From contig JAFGFO010000109.1 in assembly GCA_016931085.1 (NCBI GenBank), positions 1 through 14,825 on the forward strand: a stretch of DNA of 14,825 nucleotides, in the 5' to 3' direction. The number at the start of each line of letters is the position of its first letter. The stretch's first letter is position 1. The DNA comes from Thermoflexales bacterium. Lineage in GTDB: Bacteria > Chloroflexota > Anaerolineae > Fen-1058. The position numbers and the translations under genes were made by a program. Below are positions 1-5,682 of this stretch, in pieces. The notes under the pieces were generated by a model that was not told where the DNA came from, did no database searches, and was given only the letters and a program-made list of their open reading frames with translations.

Positions 1-14
1 AGCGGGGGGATGGA

Positions 15-48
15 AGACTTCCGAAGTCTTCTTAGACTTCGGAAGTCT
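15..48. repeat. Paired-palindrome hairpin, AGAC-N7-GTCT type
   Basis: A 15-base unit at 15-29 (AGACTTCCGAAGTCT) is followed after 4 bases by its exact reverse complement at 34-48. Each unit is itself almost palindromic, with 7-base arms around one central base, so the DNA or RNA can form one long hairpin or two small ones. It lies about 70 bases past the nuoD stop codon. No T tract follows on either strand, so it is not a classical intrinsic terminator. It has the same design as the element at 5645-5677. Confidence 0.85.
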
Positions 49-106
49 GGCCCGAAGCCCGGCGGCCCCGAAATATTGAGATGATACATCCCGAGCTTGT
101 CGAGGG

Positions 107-122
107 ACGTTTCACGTTTCAC
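107..122. repeat. Heptamer repeat at the nuoD stop codon
   Basis: Two copies of ACGTTTC (107-113, 114-120) plus AC. The repeat overlaps the nuoD stop codon (119-121). It is the exact reverse complement of 1371-1386 on the other side of nuoD, so the gene is bracketed by 16-bp perfect inverted repeats. Confidence 0.75.
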
Positions 123-1354
123 CGGTCCACGTCCCCCAGCACGATATCCAGGCTGCCGATGATGGCCACCATGTCAGCCACCATCGCACCCCTGGTCATT
201 TGCGGCATTGCTGACAAGTTGGCGAACGACGGGCAGCGGAAGTGGACGCGGCGCGGCTTGCCGCTGCCATCGCTGCACACGTACACGCCAAACTCGCCGC
301 GTGGCGACTCGATGGCCACGTACACCTCACCGGCAGGGGGGTGAAAGCCTTCGGTCCACAACTTGAAGTGGTGGATCAGCGCCTCCATGCTGGTGGCCAA
401 TTCCTCCTTGGGAGGCGGCGCCACCTTGCGATCTGTGCACATACATGGGCCAGGCGGCAGCCTGTCCAACGCCTGGTGCACGATACGCAGGCTTTCCCAC
501 ATCTCGCCGATGCGGCAGCGATAACGGTCGTACACATCGCCGGCCTGCCCCAGCGGCACGTCGAATTCGAATTGCTCGTAACTGGAATAAGGCTGTGCCT
601 TACGGATGTCCCAGTTCACCCCGCTGCCGCGCAGGCATGCGCCGGTCATGCCGAAGGCGATGGCCGTGGCGGCGTCGACCACGCCAACGCCACGCGTGCG
701 ATCCAGCCACAAGGGATTGTTCTTGAGCAGCGCTTCGTATTCCTGGATATGGCCGGGCAGTAGCTTGAGAAACTCGCGCACGGCCGGCTCGAACTCGGGT
801 GTGATGTCGCGCCACAGCCCGCCGGGGCGAAAATAGCTGGCCATCATGCGCTGGCCCGAGACCATCTCGATGATGTCGAGGATGGCCTCTCGCTCGCGGA
901 AGCAATACAGGAACATGCTCATCGCACCGATGTCGAGCGCGTGCGTGCCCAGCCAGACCAGGTGGCTGGCGATGCGCGACAGCTCGCACAGGATTACCCG
1001 CACATACTGCGCACGCGGCGGCACCTGCACCTCCATCAGCTTTTCCACGGCCAGGCAGTAGCCCAGGTTGTTCGACAGCGGCGACAAATAGTCCATGCGG
1101 TCGGTCAAGGGAACGACCTTGACGTAGGTCTCCTTCTCGGCCGTCTTTTCGATGCCGGTGTGCAGGTAGCCAATGTCCGGCACACAACTGACGACGTTTT
1201 CCCCGTCCAGCTCCAGCAGCAGGCGCAGCACGCCGTGCGTGCTGGGGTGCTGCGGCCCCATGTTCAGCAGCATCGTCTCGCCGGTGAACGCCCGCTCGGA
1301 CACCAGCCCTTTGAGCTGGTCGAGCGTGATCTGAGCTGGTACAGATTCTGGCAT
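119..1354 (-). CDS. nuoD: NADH-quinone oxidoreductase subunit D
   Basis: The 49-kDa-type subunit of complex I (EC 7.1.1.2). It sits in the peripheral arm and, with NuoB, forms the quinone-binding pocket where electrons leave the last iron-sulfur cluster. The 411 residues match the usual length of an unfused NuoD. The N-terminal third carries the family signature LNMGPQHPSTHGVLR (about residues 31-45), whose histidine lies at the quinone site. YLHTGIEKTAE follows (about 64-74), and the C-terminus ends in the conserved GDVDR. NuoC and NuoD are separate genes here, unlike the fused NuoCD of enterobacteria. The ATG at 1354-1352 has only a weak upstream GAG as ribosome site. It is the fourth gene of nuoABCD; the rest of complex I would lie left of position 1 or elsewhere. 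Confidence 0.97.
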   Translation of the reverse strand: MPESVPAQITLDQLKGLVSERAFTGETMLLNMGPQHPSTHGVLRLLLELDGENVVSCVPDIGYLHTGIEKTAEKETYVKVVPLTDRMDYLSPLSNNLGYCLAVEKLMEVQVPPRAQYVRVILCELSRIASHLVWLGTHALDIGAMSMFLYCFREREAILDIIEMVSGQRMMASYFRPGGLWRDITPEFEPAVREFLKLLPGHIQEYEALLKNNPLWLDRTRGVGVVDAATAIAFGMTGACLRGSGVNWDIRKAQPYSSYEQFEFDVPLGQAGDVYDRYRCRIGEMWESLRIVHQALDRLPPGPCMCTDRKVAPPPKEELATSMEALIHHFKLWTEGFHPPAGEVYVAIESPRGEFGVYVCSDGSGKPRRVHFRCPSFANLSAMPQMTRGAMVADMVAIIGSLDIVLGDVDR

Positions 1355-1363
1355 AGATATCTC

Positions 1364-1426
1364 GTAAAACGTGAAACGTGAAACGTAACAAGATTGCGCA
1401 TTACGTTTTACGGATTACGCCTCACG
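1364..1426. repeat. Degenerate heptamer array between nuoC and nuoD
   Basis: Nine consecutive 7-base units keep phase: GTAAAAC, GTGAAAC, GTGAAAC, GTAACAA, GATTGCG, CATTACG, TTTTACG, GATTACG, CCTCACG. The first three share GTRAAAC and the last four share the ending YACG. The array overlaps the nuoC stop (1422-1424) and fills the nuoC-nuoD spacer to within 9 bases of the nuoD ATG. CGTAAAACGT (1363-1372) and its reverse complement (1403-1412) could also pair as a 10-bp stem. Confidence 0.7.
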
Positions 1427-1946
1427 TCCTGGCGTACGGTTTCTGGCGCTCTATTTCCACAAAATTATGTGTAAACTGGTTTTCTTCAACGTCAGTGCCT
1501 GGGTAATCGCGGCGCATAGGGTGGCCCACCATGTCATCGGGCAAGAGCAAGCGGCGCAGGTCGGGATGGTCTTGAAAAAAGATGCCAAACATCTCGTGCG
1601 CTTCTCGCTCGTACCAGTTGGCCGCCGGCCAGACGCTCGTGACGGACTTGATCCGAGGATCCTCTTCCGGCAGGCGCGCCTTGAGCCGCAAGCGTGTATT
1701 GTGCCGCATCGAGTGCAGGTGATAGTTGAGATCGAAGCGTGGCTGGCGCGGCAGGTGGTCCACCGCGCACAGGTCCGACAGCCGATCAAAGGCCAGGTCC
1801 GGATCATCGCGCAAGGCGGCTGCGAGCTCGAGCAGCCGGCCCGGCTCGATGACGAGCGTCAACTCGCCGCGGAACTCGATCACCTCGCTTACAGCAGCCG
1901 GGAAGCGCTCGCCCAGTTTTTGAGCGATAGCCTGCAACTCTCCCAC
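1422..1946 (-). CDS. nuoC: NADH-quinone oxidoreductase subunit C
   Basis: The 30-kDa-type subunit of complex I, a structural protein of the peripheral arm that packs against NuoD and NuoB. At 174 residues it is typical of an unfused NuoC. The family signature WYEREAHEMFGIFF lies at about residues 111-124, followed by the conserved LLLPDDMVGHPMRRDYP segment (about 134-150). The start is GTG at 1946-1944. A GGGAG ribosome site (1956-1952) lies 5 bases upstream, and no ATG occurs near the N-terminus. That ribosome site belongs to a heptamer array that fills the nuoB-nuoC spacer. It is the third gene of the nuoABCD operon. Confidence 0.96.
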   Translation of the reverse strand: MGELQAIAQKLGERFPAAVSEVIEFRGELTLVIEPGRLLELAAALRDDPDLAFDRLSDLCAVDHLPRQPRFDLNYHLHSMRHNTRLRLKARLPEEDPRIKSVTSVWPAANWYEREAHEMFGIFFQDHPDLRRLLLPDDMVGHPMRRDYPGTDVEENQFTHNFVEIERQKPYART

Positions 1947-1948
1947 CC

Positions 1949-1983
1949 TTACTCCCTACTCCCTACTTCCTACTCCCTACTTC
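1949..1983. repeat. Heptamer array between nuoB and nuoC
   Basis: Five 7-base units in phase: TTACTCC, CTACTCC, CTACTTC, CTACTCC, CTACTTC. They fill the nuoB-nuoC spacer, overlapping the nuoB stop (1977-1979) and ending 2 bases before the nuoC GTG. On the coding strand the unit reads as GGAGTAG or GGGAGTA, so every unit carries a Shine-Dalgarno-like GGAG or GGAAG core. Confidence 0.85.
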
Positions 1984-2459
1984 CAATCCACCAACTTTTC
2001 GCGCCTGACTTTTTCGTGCAGCCTGATGATGCCGTCGATCAGCCCTTCGGGGCAGGGCGGGCAGCCGGCCACATACACGTCCACCGGCACCACCTCGTCA
2101 ACGCCCTGAACAATGGCATAGTTGTTGAACACGCCGCCGTTCGAGGCGCAGTCGCCCATGGCGATCACCCACTTGGGGTCGGGCATCTGGTCATACAAGA
2201 GGCGCAGCACGGGCGCCATCTTGCGCGACACGCGCCCGGCCACGATCATCAGGTCACTTTGGCGTGGGCTGGCGCGCATCAGCTCCATGCCAAAGCGGCT
2301 CATGTCATAGTGGCTGGCCTGGGCGCTCATCATCTCGATGGCGCAGCATGCCAGGCCGAACAGCATGGGCCACATAGCGTGCGTGCGCCCCCAATTGACA
2401 GCCTGCTCTAACGAGGTCGTGACCACCCCCATGTTGCCCAGCCTCTGCTCTAATCCCAT
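1977..2459 (-). CDS. nuoB: NADH-quinone oxidoreductase subunit B
   Basis: The PSST-type subunit of complex I, which carries the terminal [4Fe-4S] cluster N2 that hands electrons to quinone. The 160 residues contain the four cluster ligands expected for the family: Cys38 and Cys39 in LACCAIEMM, Cys104 in GDCASNGG and Cys133 in AGCPPCPEG. The ATG at 2459-2457 is chosen because GGGAG at 2471-2467 lies 7 bases upstream and the protein then has the usual NuoB length. The same frame stays open to 2933, but that extension reads through nuoA out of frame and is not protein-like. The start overlaps the end of nuoA by 10 bases, which suggests translational coupling. Confidence 0.96.
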   Translation of the reverse strand: MGLEQRLGNMGVVTTSLEQAVNWGRTHAMWPMLFGLACCAIEMMSAQASHYDMSRFGMELMRASPRQSDLMIVAGRVSRKMAPVLRLLYDQMPDPKWVIAMGDCASNGGVFNNYAIVQGVDEVVPVDVYVAGCPPCPEGLIDGIIRLHEKVRREKLVDWK

Positions 2460-2818
2460 GTGAGCGCTCCCTTTTTCCAGGCGTACACGTATCCCACCAA
2501 CAAAATGATCATAAACACGGCCATCTCGCCCAGCAAGAACCAGCCGGCCTGCCCGGCATCGCGCAGCAAGACCGCCCATGGGTACAGAAAGACGATCTCG
2601 ACGTCGAACAAGATGAACAAGACAGCCACAAGGTAAAACTTGATCGGGAAGCGGCGTTGGGCCGGGCCGATGGGGGTCATGCCGGACTCGTAGGGGCTTT
2701 GCTTGCGCGGCGTGGGCCGGCGCGGCCCCAGCAGCGTGCCCAGACCCACGGCGGCGGCGGCCACGAACGTGGCGACGATGAACAGGATGAGAATGGGCAA
2801 GTAAATGGATAACATCAT
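2450..2818 (-). CDS. nuoA: NADH-quinone oxidoreductase subunit A
   Basis: A small membrane subunit of complex I (ND3 homologue) next to the quinone cavity. Its 122 residues contain three hydrophobic helices (about 4-28, 60-82 and 93-114). The conserved loop [11 protein letters not shown] (about residues 41-51) lies before helix 2, and the family segment [12 protein letters not shown] follows (about 71-82). The residue matching the cysteine of mitochondrial ND3 is serine, as in many bacteria. Two adjacent ATGs, 2818-2816 and 2815-2813, could start it. Neither has a ribosome site, and a near-consensus promoter puts transcription start at the first ATG, so translation is probably leaderless. It is the first gene of the nuoABCD operon. 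Confidence 0.95.
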   Translation of the reverse strand: MMLSIYLPILILFIVATFVAAAAVGLGTLLGPRRPTPRKQSPYESGMTPIGPAQRRFPIKFYLVAVLFILFDVEIVFLYPWAVLLRDAGQAGWFLLGEMAVFMIILLVGYVYAWKKGALTWD

Positions 2819-2823
2819 GCGAA

Positions 2824-2852
2824 ATTGTACACCATACTGATTGAACCGTCAA
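2824..2852 (-). promoter_or_regulatory. Promoter of the nuo operon (leaderless)
   Basis: Read on the minus strand, TTGACG (2852-2847) is followed by a 17-base spacer and TACAAT (2829-2824), a near-consensus sigma-70-type promoter. Transcription would begin at about 2818-2816, the nuoA ATG itself. The bases before the ATG contain no Shine-Dalgarno sequence. Confidence 0.75.
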
Positions 2853-2871
2853 TCTCAAAATGCTCGATTCG

Positions 2872-2900
2872 TTGCTTTTTATCTCGATCTGTGGTAATCT
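2872..2900 (+). promoter_or_regulatory. Promoter of the ProRS-like gene
   Basis: TTGCTT (2872-2877), a 17-base spacer, then TAATCT (2895-2900) preceded by TG at the extended -10 position (2892-2893). Expected start is near 2907, giving a leader of about 145 bases before the ATG at 3053. The promoter lies back to back with the nuo promoter. A GTTGAG/CTCAAC inverted pair (2910-2915 and 2929-2934) opens the leader; its role is unknown. Confidence 0.65.
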
Positions 2901-3052
2901 AGCCATTGTGTTGAGTTTCGGCTTACGCCTCAACCCAAGCTACTATTGATGTTCGTGTGCCAAATGGAACTCTTGGTTGCCTGAGCAAGCGTAGCCGCAG
3001 CCCGAAATGTTCCTTTTCCGACACGAAGTTCAATAAAATAAGGAGGTGCTCC

Positions 3053-4705
3053 ATGCGCCAATCCGCTTTATTGTGCCGCACGTTGAGACAGGCCCCAGCC
3101 GAGATCGAGCTGCCCGGCTTGCAGTTAGCCGCCCGGGCTGGCATGCTGCGCCCGACGGGGGCTGGGCTGCACGCCTGGCTGCCGCTGGGACAACGCGCGC
3201 TGACCCGGCTGGTCGAGTTGGCCCGCACAGCGGCCGAATCGCTGGGGGCGCAGGCGATGAGCCTGCCGGCTTTGCACGCCGTGGGAACGCCAGCCCCTGG
3301 ACAGTTCACACTGCAGGACCGGGCGGGACGGCAATATACGCTCGACGACGGCGGACAGGCTGCGCTGCTGAACGCTATCCAAAACGACGTCATGTCGTAT
3401 CGCCAACTGCCGCTCGCCGTCTACCGCATCGCTGAGGCGTATTGTGACGAGGAAAGGCCGCATGGCCTGCTGCGCCCGCGCCAAGCCACGCTGCTCGAGG
3501 TCTCCAGCCTGCACGCCAGCCTGGCCGAGCTGGACGAGGCCTACCCGGCCTGGGTCGAAGCGCTCGCAAAGGTGCTGAAACAGTGCGAGCTGGAGGCATG
3601 GAGCATTGCCACACTGGACGGGCACGTCTTCTCACTTCCCCATCCGGCCGGGAACCGCGCGGTTTTGGCGTGCGGCACGTGCCACTACCGCGCCGTCTCT
3701 GAGGAAGCGCGCTTTGTCAAGCCACCAGCCAACTCTGAGGTCATCGCTTCCCCAGACGCCACGCCTCAAAAAATCGCCACGCCTGGCTGCCACACGATTG
3801 CCGAGCTAGCGGATTTCTTGCACGTGTCGCCCGCGCGCACGCTCAAGACGATGATGTACGCCGACGAAGGGGGACGGCTGCTCATGGCTATTATCCGCGG
3901 CGACCTGGACGTGAGCGCGGCCAAGTTGGAACGTGCCGTGCGCCACACACACCTGCCCCTGGGCAATCTCCAGGCGGCCACCGACGAGCAAATCCGGGCG
4001 GCGGGCGGCGTGCCAGGCTACGCCTCGCCGTTGGGGCTGAGCGGGGTCACCGTCGTTGCCGACGATTCGGTCCAGGCAACGACCGGCCTGATTAGCGGCG
4101 CGAACGAGGAAGGTTACCACATGGGCGGTGTGGACATCCCGCGCGACATCGCGCCAACGGTCGTGGCCGACATCGCCCAGGCTCGAGACGGCGATGCCTG
4201 TCCCGATTGTCGAGGTAAGCTCGAGGCTCACAGCGCGATCGAGTTGGGCCGCGGCCAGCGGCTCGGAGCAGATCCCGGCGAAAGGCTGGGGCTCACTTTC
4301 CAGGCCGCCGACGGCCAGGCGAGAGCGTGGGTGGTGGGTGGCTACGAGCTGAATCTATCGCGCGTCGTCGCCGCCGTGCTAGAGACGCACCGCGACGAGC
4401 AAGGCCTGATCTGGCCGGCGGCGCTTGCGCCGTTCGACGTCCACCTGCTGGTGCTGGGCAAAGAACCACGCGACCAGGCTGAAGCGCTTTACGAGCAACT
4501 GCGACAGGCTAGGGTAACGGTGCTGTACGACGATCGAGACGAAAGTCCGGGCGTCAAGTTCACCGACGCCGACCTGATCGGCCTGCCGACACGCCTCACC
4601 GTCAGCAAGCGCAGCCTGGAGCAAGGCGGGGTGGAAGTCAAGCCGCGCCGCTTGGCCGAAAAACGCATCGTGGCCCTACAGGACGTCCTTGCCAGCATCA
4701 AATAA
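3053..4705 (+). CDS. Proline--tRNA ligase-like protein with intact editing domain and degenerate active site
   Basis: A 550-residue homologue of bacterial-type ProRS. The ATG at 3053 is chosen because AGGAGGT (3041-3047) lies 5 bases upstream. In order it has a class II catalytic core (from about residue 15), an INS/YbaK-type editing domain (about 240-372, with the conserved lysine at 265 in LKTMM and a GANEEGYHMGG segment), the rest of the core, and an anticodon-binding domain (about 455-550, DDRDESPGVKFTDADLIG). Cys207/Cys210 and Cys383/Cys386 form two CxxC pairs. Several synthetase residues are altered. The motif 2 arginine of the usual FRDE is Cys131 (YCDE). The PTHEE substrate loop reads DGGQA (99-103). 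GHIF reads GRGQ (399-402). YGIGVSR reads YELNLSR (431-437), keeping only Arg437. A role in clearing mischarged tRNA or in regulation is an inference; a divergent but active ProRS remains possible. Confidence 0.85.
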   Translation: MRQSALLCRTLRQAPAEIELPGLQLAARAGMLRPTGAGLHAWLPLGQRALTRLVELARTAAESLGAQAMSLPALHAVGTPAPGQFTLQDRAGRQYTLDDGGQAALLNAIQNDVMSYRQLPLAVYRIAEAYCDEERPHGLLRPRQATLLEVSSLHASLAELDEAYPAWVEALAKVLKQCELEAWSIATLDGHVFSLPHPAGNRAVLACGTCHYRAVSEEARFVKPPANSEVIASPDATPQKIATPGCHTIAELADFLHVSPARTLKTMMYADEGGRLLMAIIRGDLDVSAAKLERAVRHTHLPLGNLQAATDEQIRAAGGVPGYASPLGLSGVTVVADDSVQATTGLISGANEEGYHMGGVDIPRDIAPTVVADIAQARDGDACPDCRGKLEAHSAIELGRGQRLGADPGERLGLTFQAADGQARAWVVGGYELNLSRVVAAVLETHRDEQGLIWPAALAPFDVHLLVLGKEPRDQAEALYEQLRQARVTVLYDDRDESPGVKFTDADLIGLPTRLTVSKRSLEQGGVEVKPRRLAEKRIVALQDVLASIK

Positions 4706-5672
4706 CCATTCCCGCGATCGCCAATCGCAAATTCCCGCGCGGGTGTGGGCCGATGTGGCCCTGCTGCTGGTGGCCGTCGTATGGGGCACTGCCTTTGTGG
4801 GCCAGCGGGTGGCCATGGAGCATGTGGGGGCGTTTGCTTTTGGCGCGACACGCTTTGCCCTGGGTGGGCTTTGCCTGCTCCCTCTCATCGCCTTTCAGTA
4901 CACCATTAAGAAAAGAGCCATGGATGCGGCCCCAATCAGCCGGGGGTTGCCTTCCACACTGCGCGGCGGGTTTGTGCTGGGGCTGCTGCTCTTTGGGGGC
5001 GCTTCTCTGCAGCAGATCGGCCTGGTGCACACCACGGCCGGCAAGGGCGGCTTTATCACCGGCTTGTACATCGTCATCGTGCCGCTGCTGCTGGCGCTGG
5101 CCTGGCGGCAGCTTGTCAAATGGACGTGCTGGCTAGGCGTGGGGCTGGCGGTGGCCGGTTTGTTCCTGCTCAGCATGCAGGCCCAGGCAAGAGGAGGCGA
5201 GTTTCAGTTGGCGCCCGGCGACGGGTGGGTGCTGGCCGGCGCTTTTATGTGGGCACTGCACGTGATCGCCGTCGGCAAGCTCGTGCCGGGGCACGAGCCA
5301 CTGCAGCTGGCCTTGGTCCAATACATCGTCTGCGCGCTGCTCAGCGCGCTGGCAGCGCTGGCGGTCGAGGGGAACACCTGGGGCGGGGTGCTGATCGCCT
5401 GGCAAGCCGTTTTGTACACCGGCATCGGCTCGATCGGCCTGGGTTACACCACCCAGGTTGTGGCTCAACGCTACACCCCTCCCGCCCACACGGCCCTCAT
5501 CCTGAGCCTGGAATCGGTCTTTGCGGCCCTGGCCGGTTGGCTGCTGCTGGGGGAAATGATGACGCCTCGCATGATCGCCGGCGCGGGGCTTATGCTGGTG
5601 GGGATCATCGTGGCCCAGTTGGCCGATGGGCAACAAGCAGAGATAGACCCTAAAGGTCTTCAAGACCTTTAG
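4689..5672 (+). CDS. EamA/DMT-family membrane transporter
   Basis: A drug/metabolite transporter superfamily protein of 327 residues with about ten hydrophobic helices arranged as two EamA repeats. The first repeat opens with VWGTAFVGQR at about residues 34-43. The second repeat ends in the usual ALAGWLLLGEMMTPRMIAGAGLMLVGI pattern near residues 280-306. Such proteins export or import small metabolites across the inner membrane; the substrate cannot be read from sequence. The TTG start at 4689 is preferred because AGGA (4680-4683) lies 5 bases upstream, and it overlaps the ProRS-like gene by 17 bases, implying co-translation. GTG at 4743 is a possible shorter start. The last residues (DPKGLQDL) and the stop codon are encoded inside a hairpin repeat, so the C-terminal tail may be a by-product of that repeat. 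Confidence 0.9.
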   Translation: MPASNNHSRDRQSQIPARVWADVALLLVAVVWGTAFVGQRVAMEHVGAFAFGATRFALGGLCLLPLIAFQYTIKKRAMDAAPISRGLPSTLRGGFVLGLLLFGGASLQQIGLVHTTAGKGGFITGLYIVIVPLLLALAWRQLVKWTCWLGVGLAVAGLFLLSMQAQARGGEFQLAPGDGWVLAGAFMWALHVIAVGKLVPGHEPLQLALVQYIVCALLSALAALAVEGNTWGGVLIAWQAVLYTGIGSIGLGYTTQVVAQRYTPPAHTALILSLESVFAALAGWLLLGEMMTPRMIAGAGLMLVGIIVAQLADGQQAEIDPKGLQDL

Positions 5673-5677
5673 GGTCT
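5645..5677. repeat. Paired-palindrome hairpin between convergent genes
   Basis: The unit AGACCCTAAAGGTCT (5645-5659), a 3-base spacer, then its exact reverse complement (5663-5677). With the flanking bases this gives 16-base arms around one base. It spans the stop codon of the transporter gene (5670-5672) and lies 5 bases from the stop codon of the convergent kinase gene. It could stop transcription from both sides, but no T tract follows in either direction. The design is the same as at 15-48, with a different inner sequence. Confidence 0.85.
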
Positions 5678-5682
5678 GGAAG

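Noticed and set aside
1467..2411. Open frame of 314 codons antisense to nuoC and nuoB
   Set aside because: It crosses two well-identified genes and their spacer repeat, and the product resembles no family.
2460..2933. Apparent 158-residue N-terminal extension of NuoB
   Set aside because: It reads nuoA in another frame and then the promoter region, has no family similarity, and a well-placed ATG with a ribosome site gives normal NuoB length.
2949..2984. Eleven-codon leader peptide upstream of the ProRS-like gene
   Set aside because: It has no proline codons, no ribosome site and no attenuator-like structure after it.
2901..3052. T-box or other riboswitch in the leader of the ProRS-like gene
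   Set aside because: No T-box consensus, specifier loop or terminator could be recognised; only one small inverted pair is visible.
15..5677. Intrinsic terminators at the two hairpins
   Set aside because: Neither is followed by a T tract on either strand, so I list them as repeats; termination by another route is not excluded.
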